DNA of 64,000 nucleotides from Phytophthora hibernalis (taxonomy: Eukaryota > Oomycota > Peronosporomycetes > Peronosporales > Peronosporaceae): positions 372,001 through 436,000 of the forward strand of contig JAAKBF010000010.1 in assembly GCA_012656075.1 (NCBI GenBank). Reading direction: 5' to 3'. Below, piece after piece: positions 23,530 to 32,673 of the stretch. Positions within the stretch are counted from its first letter, which is position 1. The number at the start of each line of letters is the position of its first letter. The position numbers were made by a program, and so were the translations under genes. The notes under the pieces were generated by a model. It did no database searches. It had not been told where the DNA came from and worked only from the letters and a program-made list of their open reading frames with translations.

Positions 23530-24017
23530 GATTCATCGAAGTTACCTCTATTACTTTGAGATTGACGAGCCACGCGTGTCTGTCTTGAAGACAGATGAGA
23601 GCTTTGTATGGCCTGCGGTGCTACATTCCGTTGCCTTAGTCGAGCTGAACGACGACGACGCTGCTGCATGTCCCCACGATGGGTGTAATTACGTCGATCA
23701 CGTGTAGTGTGTCTCTGATGGGAAATCTTACAGTGAGTGCATGACTGCTCTGAAGTACACAGTCGTTATTTTTAGTTTATAACAGCCGTTGTTGCTAGTT
23801 GAAAACACGCATGCTCGTGTCAAAGCATTGGCGACCTTTGGCGTAACTACGCCAACCTACTTACGCAAGCCTAATGATGCCAACGGGCTGACTGACATTT
23901 TCACACAGCAAATACTAGCCGTATCTTCATACATCCAAATAGCCATTGCTGCCGGCTTTAAGACACGCCTGCACGTGGTAAATCGTTGACGTTGATGGCG
24001 TAAATACTTGTACCGGT

Positions 24018-24142
24018 ACGCCGACATAATAACGCCAGCCTTGTCCTGCAAAATCCTGAACGAATGTGCAAATCCTTGACATTATTGGCGTAACTACGCC
24101 GATATAATTACGCCAGCCTTGTCCTGCAAATACCTGAATGAA
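24018..24142. repeat. Subterminal 78-base tandem repeats
   Basis: Two copies with a 78-base period just inside the right terminal repeat share ACGCCGAYATAATWACGCCA and CCTTGTCCTGCAAA. Such subterminal repeats are usual in MULE and hAT elements and could bind transposase. Confidence 0.65.
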
Positions 24143-24168
24143 TGTGTCACATGGCAATTACTAAGATC

Positions 24169-24201
24169 GTGACCTGGTGTGACCTGACCTGGCGGTGACC
24201 T
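24169..24201 (-). repeat. Right terminal inverted repeat of MULE-like element
   Basis: Reverse complement begins AGGTCACCGCCAGG; pairs with 20607-20639. Confidence 0.85.
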
Positions 24202-24204
24202 GCT

Positions 24205-24623
24205 ATGGGCGCTACCTCGTTCTCAACGGAGCCAAGAACAACCAATTTGGACGAGAAGAAGCAAGATACCACAGCAAGTCAAACGATCGAGTGTTATGTT
24301 CGGTTAGAGCTGCCCGATGGGTTATCAAAGCCGCAACCACCTTCGGAACAAGAGCAGACAGCCCAGCTCTCGCAACAGGAAGAGGCGGAATAACTTCGAC
24401 GGAGATTGCTACACAAATCAAAACCGCGGCGATAAAAGCTGGGATCGACCCTGCAAGATTCTCCAATCATTCGGTCCGCATTGGTGGCGCTACCGCGCTT
24501 CTCAACGCTGGTGCCGATCGACTCGTGATAAAGCTCATGGGTCGTTGGTTGTCCAATGTCTTCGAAGAATACCCCGTGTTGTCAGCCAAAGGAACAGCAG
24601 ATTTATCGCAACACATGTGCTAA
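24205..24623 (+). pseudogene. Tyrosine recombinase, catalytic part
   Basis: Catalytic domain of a tyrosine recombinase of the Crypton/DIRS kind. Visible are GAKNNQFGREEARYHSKSN, VLCSVRAARW with the first Arg region, then FSNHSVRIGGATALLNAGA (H-x-x-R), LMGRWLSN (the G-x-W position) and a candidate nucleophile Tyr in FEEYPVLSAKG. It ends at the TAA at 24621-24623. The N-terminal half lies at 20000-20602 beyond the inserted MULE. Confidence 0.8.
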
Positions 24624-24744
24624 GCGACCAACAGATGTGGCGACACATCCAAAGCGCAACTTGCGGCCATTTCAATTTGGGGCAGCCACGCCCTGGTGTG
24701 GCAAAATGAATTTGTAACATTTGCCCCAATGCGACCATGTTGGA

Positions 24745-24873
24745 AACAAACGCCTCGCTTAAAGAACACCTTCATCTGTAGCGACAGCGCCATGAGTCAC
24801 CAGAGTTGTAAGCGCCAGCACTTGGCAGATGAATCCGGTCACTCGTGTCATGGTTCTCTTGGTCAGAAGCTTG
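24745..24873 (-). pseudogene. Jacalin-like lectin, copy B, 5' portion (signal peptide)
   Basis: Encodes the start of the lectin precursor (MTRVTGFICQVLALTTLVTH, ATG near 24852) as in the copies at 27093 and 30051. Homology ends near 24745, just after the GAGGC codons, at the border of the tyrosine-recombinase insertion. A one-base loss plus substitutions (TTCTTTAAG for TTCTATTGAG) are also present. Confidence 0.8.
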
Positions 24874-25380
24874 GTTGAGAGCAGCTTGTTGTACTGAAGG
24901 AAAGTTTTGGAATGAGGTGAATTCGTTGAGTACTATAGCTTACCAGTGCCGGTAAATGTAGCGGTGTGTACATCGTATACATGTAATCTTCCCACACGAA
25001 AGTATATGTAGGCAGTTCCACGCTCACATCATTTGAATTGATCATTGCCGCTTCCTGCAGCTCACACTTTTTTAAAGTGCAAACAAGTGATCTTAAAAAT
25101 CAATATAAGTGCATTAAAATAAGATTTTGATAGTAGTGTGGCCGCTAATACTAATATGATTAGTACTAAGGCTAAGCATCATCTTCCAGGCCAGCGACTT
25201 AGTAGTACTAACAGAACTACATGTAGGCGTCTGTAATTTGAAATATTAGTATTAACTCCTCTAGAGAGCCCTAAAGGGCAACGAGCATCTCAAATCACAC
25301 ACAACTTTTACTTCGTATCCCACACTGGATTACGGTCTTGTCATATGTGCGCTGTCTATGAGGAAACGAAGAGGCGTAAT

Positions 25381-26563
25381 GTTGGAATTTGTATCGGAGG
25401 TCAGACTTAACGGTGGCAACCGTGAATTCTGACGGCAACTGAGACCCGGCATTACAGAGAAGGCTGGCGAAGCTTCGAGGTTTAGTGAAACTAAGTGAAA
25501 TGGGTCTCTGCATGTTGAAGAAACTACAGCCCGCATAAACGGTAGTTAAACGCAGGGGCTGTAGAGAACTATCAATCTTACTTTCCATTTTTCCGTCTAA
25601 GTGTCTTGCGGGTGCCTCGCGTTCGTCTTACCTCTTCGCATCTTAACCTGTTTGGCTGAGCAAGTGTTCAGGTCATACGGATCAAGTGCGCATTCTAAAA
25701 CGGATAATATTATAAGACATGAGCGATTCCGATCGTACTAACTAATAGTAGTACATACAATGATAATACAGTAGTAGACTACTGTCAACCCTGTCCTAAT
25801 TAATAACTGTGTGTGCTAATATTTCATACTACTAGTAGTACCACACCAGTTGACTTTGTAAGAAAATCCCTGCCATCCTCAAATACCTAATTACAAAATG
25901 ATCCACGGGACTTAATAATTAGGACAGGTTTTACAGTACATGTATTAATACTACAGTAACGTTAGTATAAAACGTGAGAAAGCAGAAGCAGTTTTTGCCC
26001 ACCGATTTGCAATCCAATATAAGTAAATCTCAGATGCACAGGTCCGAAATAGGAGTCGGATGGAAAACCGAGGGCAGACCACATTTTTCCATAGTGAAAT
26101 CAAGTTGTTGTTTTCACGGCCAATAATGGCCTTGGTATGAAATCAATCAAACTGGTACTGTGCCACTACAAGCTCATGTAGTACAGTTTTATACGTGGTC
26201 GAACATCGAGTAACATGTAAGTGAGCTCAGGTAGAGTGCCACGTGATGGCCCATAGAAAACAGTGCAAGCCTAACTTTATTTTTAAGGCGTAGGCTCACG
26301 ATGTTTTTGGCAGCGTTTGCAAGGGCGATAAAATTTAATTGTCATCCGATTTCAAAAGCGGCAATTCGGGCGTCTTTTGTAAATAGTACTGGGATATAAT
26401 TATTTCGGACCAGTGGATCATTTATATCGGATATCTGAGCCTCCGACAATAAACACGCAAAGCGATCCTGATCGGTAAGCAATCGAGGCCCCGCTTCTGC
26501 CGATCGGCCATTTCAATGCTGCACTCCGGTTGAGGGAAAGAATCACTACATGCTTTGTCAATA
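25381..26563. other. Spacer of the inverted duplication
   Basis: AT-rich sequence of about 1.18 kb between the inverted arms. It contains a MITE-like inverted repeat (25782-25936) and many TAGTAC/ATTAGT words. No gene is supportable. Parts of it recur at 29090-29440. Confidence 0.6.
25782..25936. mobile_element. MITE-like element 1
   Basis: Starts CTGTCAACCCTGTCCTAATT and ends with the near-complement (GGACAGGTTTTACAG). About 155 bases, no coding capacity. A second copy lies at 29154-29314. Confidence 0.6.
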
Positions 26564-27092
26564 TTACGCCTCTTCGTTTCCTCATAGACAGCGCACATAT
26601 GACAAGACCGTAATCCAGTGTGGGATACGAAGTAAAAGTTGTGTGTGATTTGAGATGCTCGTTGCCCTTTAGGGCTCTCTAGAGGAGTTAATACTAATAT
26701 TTCAAATTACAGACGCCTACATGTAGTTCTGTTAGTACTACTAAGTCGCTGGCCTGGAAGATGATGCTTAGCCTTAGTACTAATCATATTAGTATTAGCG
26801 GCCACACTACTATCAAAATCTTATTTTAATGCACTTATATTGATTTTTAAGATCACTTGTTTGCACTTTAAAAAAAGTGTGAGCTGCAGGAAGCGGCAAT
26901 GATCAATTCAAATGATGTGAGCGTGGAACTGCCTACATATACTTTCGTGTGGGAAGATTACATGTATACGATGTACACACCGCTACATTTACCGGCACTG
27001 GTAAGCTATAGTACTCAACGAGTTCACCTCATTCCAAAACTTTCCTTCAGTACAACAAGCTGCTCTCAACCAAGCTTCTGACCAAGAGAACC

Positions 27093-27622
27093 ATGACACG
27101 AGTGACCGGATTCATCTGCCAAGTGCTGGCGCTTACAACTCTGGTGACTCATGGCGCTGTCGCTACAGATGAAGGTGTTCTATTGAGCGAGGCTTTTGGC
27201 GGCCCCACGGCACGAAATACTCGGACATTGATCTCGTTTCTCCCGGACAAACGGTGCACTCCATCACGGTCCAAGCTGGTGAGCGCGTCAACGGCGTCGG
27301 CCTCGAAATCACTGACGCCTCTGGAGTGACGTCCGAGTTGTACCATGGTGGCTGGGGAGGCAGCCCGAACAAGCTCACTCTGGGTGAAGGAGAGTACATC
27401 ACGGGCGTGGAGGCTCACTGGGGCGAGAAGGGCGACCACACGCGCGTCAAGTTCATCCGCTTCACCACCAGCGAGAACAATATCATCGAAGGAGGCAATC
27501 CCACGAAGAACATCGGCAAGGACTCGTCTCCCGAGGGATACCAGCTGGGTGGCTTCTATGGCACTTGTGGCAAGGAGCTCGACTCGGTCGGTATGCTCTG
27601 GACGAGCATTGAGCCGATGTAA
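27093..27622 (+). CDS. Jacalin-like lectin, copy C (one-base frame break)
   Basis: Secreted beta-prism lectin, the same protein as the copy at 30051-30581. The signal peptide and mature domain are both present, but the run CCCC at 27203-27206 has one C fewer than copy D (CCCCC at 30161-30165). This puts the signal peptide and domain in different frames. Apart from this the two genes are almost the same base for base. Either copy C is a very young pseudogene or the lost C is a sequencing error; the many similar losses in this window favour error. Confidence 0.75.
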
Positions 27623-27834
27623 GCTCGAGTCAAACGCACCTTCCAGTTCGCCAATCATCCCGTTGCAATGTACTGAGAACTCCTCCTTTGACAAAACAAG
27701 CTATTTTAGCTACGTAGTTGTAAAACAATATGGACGACATTTTTACAACAAAGGGACAAACCTCGTGTATCTGTAAGCTATACAACCAACGACCTCGGTA
27801 GGGATAGCGTCAAGAATCAACTGTCTAACGGCAT

Positions 27835-27900
27835 TCCTATCAAGCAGATCTTCGCATCCGCCTTCGCCGGAAACTACTGTAGTAACTGCATTGTGTTTTG
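27835..27900 (+). pseudogene. Remnant of VWA8 3' end, unit C
   Basis: AGCAGATCTTCGCATCCGCC and the following bases match the last codons and stop region of VWA8 (9908-9955, KQIFTSAF). It lies between the lectin and bZIP genes in the same order and spacing as VWA8 and bZIP copy A. The same remnant is at 30794-30860 and inverted near 19150-19215. Confidence 0.7.
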
Positions 27901-28016
27901 AACAAGGATAATCAATATTTGGACGAATACAACATTTGTATCCTGCTTCGAAGTTCGCTACTTTTATGAAAACTAATGCTACCTGTGCCAAGCTCTCTAT
28001 TACGATGTGATTGAGA

Positions 28017-28939
28017 TCACTTCCTCTCTCTTGTTATCAGTCTACATTCGGGTGTCACCAGAGCGCCGTCGAATAGTCGAGATACGTCCGCCAGGCTTCC
28101 TAGCAGCTGAAGTAATGGCGTTAGCATGTCCGATCGACTTTGCATACTTGTCACGCAGTCGGTTTTGTTGTCCCAGGTGAAAAGCACTGACCCACGCATA
28201 GAGATGTGGCATCCCTCCACTTTGGCTGCAATGCTTTTGCCTTCTTCATCAGTGATCAGGTGAGGAAATATTCGCTGTATCGTGTCGACAGAAATCGTGA
28301 CAGTTGTTGTCGTGGTTGCCATCAACACGTTCGCTGAACCATGAGTTTCCAGGCGCTCTAGCTGGATGTTGATATTGTCAAAGTAGATCGAGAACAGTCT
28401 CCACTTCTCCAGCAGTGCGTTCACGCCGCAAATCGAGCCGTCGGTCACGTCCGGGGCCATCGATTTTTGCAGAAAGCTCAGCACGAAGTCGTGCAGCAAC
28501 GGTGGGGAGATCTAAAGCCGAAGCGGAAAATGCGGAAATACTGCATCGCCACATCCCAGACTGTCTGCGTTGTGGGGATGCCGACATGAGTGCTGCATCG
28601 CCTCAGCTCGAGTTCCCCAATCTCCTGTCGTAAGTTTGAATTCGCGCTTTCGAGGGTGAGAGTCAACACGCGCTTCTTTTGCCGGTACTTCGCCTGACAC
28701 ACTCTGCGACGTTCCCGCTGTATTTTTGCGTGCTTGGTACTGATAGCTGCCTTGAACAAGCAGGGCTTCTTGTGGGCCTGGAAGGGTGCTTGGGCATTCT
28801 CTGTGGTAAAATAGCTGACATCCTCAATCATGTTCACGGCAGCGGGACTGCGACTCGATCTTGAGCGTTGGCATACAGTGAAGATCACATTATCACTCAA
28901 TGACGCGGTGTTGGGCGGGTAGAGAGAGGAGACGGGCAT
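28017..28939 (-). CDS. bZIP transcription factor, copy C (frame broken)
   Basis: The start MPVSSLYPP is at 28939, with an open upstream extension to 28990. The basic region RERRRVCQAKYRQKKR and zipper (LTLTLESANSNLRQEIGEL) are followed by the sequence HVGIPTTQTVWDVAMQYF, then the frame ends shortly after the shared CCCC break. The C-terminal domain (28499-28017) continues in the next frame from an internal ATG. If the break is real, the locus makes a bZIP-only protein and possibly a separate C-terminal domain protein. It faces lectin copy C tail-to-tail. Confidence 0.7.
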
Positions 28940-29040
28940 GACTAGCTCCAATGAAACTTTGCCAATGATCGACGATCGACTCGACCACACGCGGCGAATT
29001 GTAGTAGAGTCACCAGCACGCGATTATGACATCCAAATCA

Positions 29041-29520
29041 TGGTGACACCGCCGAGATCGTAATCCGGGGACGGATAATACGACATGAGTGATCTGATCC
29101 GTACTAACTAATAGTAGTACATACAATGATAATACAGAAGTAGACTATTAATACTGTCAACCCTGTCCTAATTAAAAACTGTGTATTCTAATATGTAATA
29201 CCACACAAGTTGTACACAACACAGTTGACCTGACATTTGTAAAAATCCCTGTCTTCCTCTAATACTTAATTCCAAATGATCCACGGGACTTACTAATTAG
29301 GACAGGTTTTACAGTACATGTACTACAGTAGTTTAAAACTTGAAGTATGGAGTTGACTGGTTTATGTTAAATCTTGTTTTGCAGAAGCAGACGCAGTACA
29401 TGCATTACATCTATTAATAACACGCAAAGCGATCCTGATCGGTAAGCAAACGAGACCCCGCTTCTGCCGATCGGCCTGCTCTCCGGTTGAGGGAAAGAGC
29501 CACTATATACTTCTGTCAAT
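29041..29520. other. Inter-unit DNA of the tandem duplication
   Basis: Shortened version of the 25730-26560 spacer, with the second MITE-like copy (29154-29314). No gene is seen. Confidence 0.55.
29154..29314. mobile_element. MITE-like element 2
   Basis: Same terminal repeats as the element at 25782-25936 (CTGTCAACCCTGTCC and GGACAGGTTTTACAG) with internal differences. Confidence 0.55.
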
Positions 29521-31610
29521 ATTACGCCTCTTCGTTTCCTCATAGACAGCGCACATATGACAAGACCGTAATCCAGTGTGGGATACGAAGTAAAAGTTGT
29601 GTGTGATTTGAGATGCTCGTTGCCCTTTAGGGCTCTCTAGAGGAGTTAATACTAATATTTCAAATTACAGACGCCTACATGTAGTTCTGTTAGTACTACT
29701 AAGTCGCTGGCCTGGAAGATGATGCTTAGCCTTAGTACTAATCATATTAGTATTAGCGGCCACACTACTATCAAAATCTTATTTTAATGCACTTATATTG
29801 ATTTTTAAGATCACTTGTTTGCACTTTAAAAAAAGTGTGAGCTGCAGGAAGCGGCAATGATCAATTCAAATGATGTGAGCGTGGAACTGCCTACATATAC
29901 TTTCGTGTGGGAAGATTACATGTATACGATGTACACACCGCTACATTTACCGGCACTGGTAAGCTATAGTACTCAACGAGTTCACCTCATTCCAAAACTT
30001 TCCTTCAGTACAACAAGCTGCTCTCAACCAAGCTTCTGACCAAGAGAACCATGACACGAGTGACCGGATTCATCTGCCAAGTGCTGGCGCTTACAACTCT
30101 GGTGACTCATGGCGCTGTCGCTACAGATGAAGGTGTTCTATTGAGCGAGGCTTTTGGCGGCCCCCACGGCACGAAATACTCGGACATTGATCTCGTTTCT
30201 CCCGGACAAACGGTGCACTCCATCACGGTCCAAGCTGGTGAGCGCGTCAACGGCGTCGGCCTCGAAATCACTGACGCCTCTGGAGTGACGTCCGAGTTGT
30301 ACCATGGTGGCTGGGGAGGCAGCCCGAACAAGCTCACTCTGGGTGAAGGAGAGTACATCACGGGCGTGGAGGCTCACTGGGGCGAGAAGGGCGACCACAC
30401 GCGCGTCAAGTTCATCCGCTTCACCACCAGCGAGAACAATATCATCGAAGGAGGCAATCCCACGAAGAACATCGGCAAGGACTCGTCTCCCGAGGGATAC
30501 CAGCTGGGTGGCTTCTATGGCACTTGTGGCAAGGAGCTCGACTCGGTCGGTATGCTCTGGACGAGCATTGAGCCGATGTAAGCTCGAGTCAAACGCACCT
30601 TCCAGTTCGCCAATCATCCCGTTGCAATGTACTGAGAACTCCTCCTTTGACAAAACAAGCTATTTTAGCTACGTAGTTGTAAAACAATATGGACGACATT
30701 TTTACAACAAAGGGACAAACCTCGTGTATCTGTAAGCTATACAACCAACGACCTCGGTAGGGATAGCGTCAAGAATCAACTGTCTAACGGCATTCCTATC
30801 AAGCAGATCTTCGCATCCGCCTTCGCCGGAAACTACTGTAGTAACTGCATTGTGTTTTGAACAAGGATAATCAATATTTGGACGAATACAACATTTGTAT
30901 CCTGCTTCGAAGTTCGCTACTTTTATGAAAACTAATGCTACCTGTGCCAAGCTCTCTATTACGATGTGATTGAGATCACTTCCTCTCTCTTGTTATCAGT
31001 CTACATTCGGGTGTCACCAGAGCGCCGTCGAATAGTCGAGATACGTCCGCCAGGCTTCCTAGCAGCTGAAGTAATGGCGTTAGCATGTCCGATCGACTTT
31101 GCATACTTGTCACGCAGTCGGTTTTGTTGTCCCAGGTGAAAAGCACTGACCCACGCATAGAGATGTGGCATCCCTCCACTTTGGCTGCAATGCTTTTGCC
31201 TTCTTCATCAGTGATCAGGTGAGGAAATATTCGCTGTATCGTGTCGACAGAAATCGTGACAGTTGTTGTCGTGGTTGCCATCAACACGTTCGCTGAACCA
31301 TGAGTTTCCAGGCGCTCTAGCTGGATGTTGATATTGTCAAAGTAGATCGAGAACAGTCTCCACTTCTCCAGCAGTGCGTTCACGCCGCAAATCGAGCCGT
31401 CGGTCACGTCCGGGGCCATCGATTTTTGCAGAAAGCTCAGCACGAAGTCGTGCAGCAACGGTGGGGAGATCTAAAGCCGAAGCGGAAAATGCGGAAATAC
31501 TGCATCGCCACATCCCAGACTGTCTGCGTTGTGGGGATGCCGACATGAGCGCTGCATCGCTTCAGCTCGAGTTCCTCTATTTCCTGTCGTAAGTTTGAAT
31601 TCGCGCTTTC
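29421..31610. repeat. Tandem duplication, unit 2 (lectin D + bZIP D)
   Basis: Second direct copy of unit 1. Homology to unit 1 fades inside the bZIP gene, upstream of the zipper, where unit 2 instead resembles bZIP copy A. Confidence 0.85.
30051..30581 (+). CDS. Secreted jacalin-like lectin, copy D (intact)
   Basis: 176-residue secreted lectin. Residues 1-24 are a signal peptide (MTRVTGFICQVLALTTLVTH, cleavage near GAVA-TDE). The rest is one jacalin-type beta-prism domain: the opening FGGPHGTKYSD, the central VNGVGLEITDASG and ELYHGGWGGS, and the closing GGFYGTCGKELDSVGMLW, which matches the family's G-F-x-G ... L-D-x-I-G ending. Jacalin domains bind mannose or galactose sugars. In an oomycete a secreted one could bind its own wall or host glycans; that role is inferred. 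It is the only copy of four with signal peptide and domain in one frame, and it faces bZIP copy D tail-to-tail. Confidence 0.88.
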   Translation: MTRVTGFICQVLALTTLVTHGAVATDEGVLLSEAFGGPHGTKYSDIDLVSPGQTVHSITVQAGERVNGVGLEITDASGVTSELYHGGWGGSPNKLTLGEGEYITGVEAHWGEKGDHTRVKFIRFTTSENNIIEGGNPTKNIGKDSSPEGYQLGGFYGTCGKELDSVGMLWTSIEPM

Positions 31611-31925
31611 GAGGGTGAGAGTCAACTCGCGCTGCTTCGTCCGATACTTCGCCTGACACGCTCTGCGCCGTTCTCGATGGAGCCTGTCATCTTCGTGTTC
31701 GCCGTTGGCATTGATAATTTCGTTGGACAACCAGGGTTTAGGACTGATTTGGACGGTCGGTGTTTTGGCACTAATATTTGTGGAAATGGCGCTGACTTCA
31801 GGCGAGGTCTCAATCATTGCCACAGCGGCGTGCCTGCGACTTAGGCTTGAGCGCTGAATCACACTGCAGATCACATTATCACTTAGCGACGTGGTGTTGG
31901 ATGGATAGAGAGAGAAGACGGACAT
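30976..31925 (-). CDS. bZIP transcription factor, copy D (frame broken at CCCC)
   Basis: The start MSVFSLYPSN is at 31925. The N-terminal region differs from the other copies (ETSPEVSAISTNISAKTP). The basic region RERRRACQAKYRTKQRE and zipper (QEIEELELKRCSAHVGIP) match copy A, whereas the C-terminal domain (31458-30976) matches copies B and C (CHISMRGSVLFTWDNK). It therefore looks like a mosaic. One uninterrupted frame covers N-terminus, basic region and zipper (162 codons) and ends just after the CCCC break shared by all copies. Confidence 0.75.
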
Positions 31926-32176
31926 GGCCAGCTAGCTCCAATGAAACTTTGCTAATGGTGGACTGACACTGAGCGGCGAAAAGCTTTGCCATCATTGATG
32001 ACGTGTTTGAGAAAGGTTCGTAATCGCCTACGTATCGGCGACTGCTGTTTTCGACTGAATAACATGAAAAGAAAGGATACGCGAAGCACGTGGATAAAAG
32101 AAGACAAAAACGATTTTCTTCGACTTATTTTAATAAGTCGAAGACGATCTATACTGTAGAGGCTTTGAAATTCAAA

Positions 32177-32250
32177 GCTGCCATTTTCTGTCCTTGTAGA
32201 AAGCCATCAAACTTTGAATGGCTTTCTATCCAAGGACAGAAAATGGCAGC
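32177..32250. repeat. Long near-perfect hairpin
   Basis: The left arm 32177-32207 (GCTGCCATTTTCTGTCCTTG...) pairs with the right arm 32218-32250 over 31 bases, with only a 2-base bulge and a 10-base loop. A transcript would form a strong stem; it may equally be a tiny fold-back element. Confidence 0.75.
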
Positions 32251-32280
32251 TCAAACTAAGTAAGCGCGCCAAAACACCCC

Positions 32281-32346
32281 AGTCGTGTTATGGCTAGCCA
32301 AAACGTTTACGCAAGTCGTGTTATGGCTGGCCAAAACGTTTACGCA
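32281..32346 (+). repeat. 33-base tandem duplication
   Basis: Two head-to-tail copies of AGTCGTGTTATGGCT(A/G)GCCA... differing at one base. Confidence 0.85.
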
Positions 32347-32673
32347 AGTGTGGGCGGCGGCAACAAAGAAGTTTACCGGTACATGTACCATCCGTCGTTC
32401 ATTGCCCCGGCTACTGCAATTTTTAAGCTCAATTAAAATGTTGTAAATTATCCACCTCTAAACTGACGTATTTCAGTACATGTCAGTTTGCTCGATTTCA
32501 CCCAATCATATCACTTCTCCCCACTCATTGGTCAAAAGTGAAGATCCAAATTGGAGGGGAGGATATATTCCAAGCTCCAAGAAAGCGTCGAAGGTGCTGG
32601 CGATCTTAACCTTATCGTGGCCGTCTGCGTCCTCTCACGTCTCTTCCTTTCTACCTTCAGGTTAATCTAGACC

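Larger units (their letters stand above)
20607..24201. mobile_element. MULE-like DNA transposon carrying a JmjC gene
   Basis: 3,595-base element bounded by 33-base terminal inverted repeats, 20607-20639 and 24169-24201, matching at 30 of 33 positions. Each begins AGGTCACC and contains three GGTCAC words. It holds a JmjC-type gene (+, 20780-22037) and a truncated Mutator-like transposase gene (-, 22395-23529), placed tail-to-tail. It interrupts the tyrosine-recombinase gene. No convincing adjacent target duplication was found; the flanking words GGTACCTTCTTTT (left) and GCTACCTCGTTCT (right) are similar but the right one is 11 bases away from the terminal repeat. Confidence 0.8.
19869..24744. 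mobile_element. Tyrosine-recombinase element inserted in lectin copy B
   Basis: Everything between the two halves of lectin copy B behaves as one insertion. Its own coding capacity is a tyrosine recombinase in two parts (about 20000-20602 and 24205-24623), interrupted by a MULE-like element. Without the inner element it is about 1.28 kb, the size expected of a Crypton-type element. No long terminal inverted repeats are visible, as expected of tyrosine-recombinase elements. The exact ends are uncertain to within about 10 bases. Confidence 0.7.
18127..25380. repeat. Left arm of large inverted duplication
   Basis: Contains, in inverted order, the same bZIP, lectin and lectin-promoter sequence as 26564-28940. 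The mirror axis is near 25972 (for example 25358 pairs with 26586, and 25258 with 26686). The arm is lengthened by the 4.9 kb insertion at 19869-24744; without it the two arms are about equal (about 2.4 kb). Confidence 0.85.
26453..28650. repeat. Tandem duplication, unit 1 (lectin C + bZIP C)
   Basis: Matches 29421-31610 in the same orientation with a period of about 2,959 bases (27345 vs 30304, 28017 vs 30976), at near identity over the lectin gene, intergenic DNA and the bZIP C-terminal domain. Confidence 0.85.
26564..28940. repeat. Right arm of large inverted duplication
   Basis: Mirror copy of the left arm; holds lectin copy C and bZIP copy C. The inner border is at the ATTACGCCTCTTCG word (26564), the outer border at the bZIP start. 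Confidence 0.85.
31926..32673. other. Intergenic region between bZIP D and PSMA3
   Basis: Holds a small hairpin (about 32119-32144), the strong fold-back at 32177-32250 and a 33-base tandem repeat (32281-32346). The last 200 bases presumably hold the PSMA3 promoter. Confidence 0.5.

Noticed and set aside
24018..24142. CRISPR-like repeats
   Set aside because: Only two imperfect copies in a eukaryotic transposon end; no array.
20601..24215. Target-site duplication for the MULE
   Set aside because: The best match (GGTACCTTCTTTT / GCTACCTCGTTCT) is imperfect and not adjacent to the right terminal repeat.
27345..27776. 143-codon frame repeated at 30304-30735 and, inverted, at 19286-19717
   Set aside because: Alternative frame of the lectin; Ser/Arg-rich translation without features.
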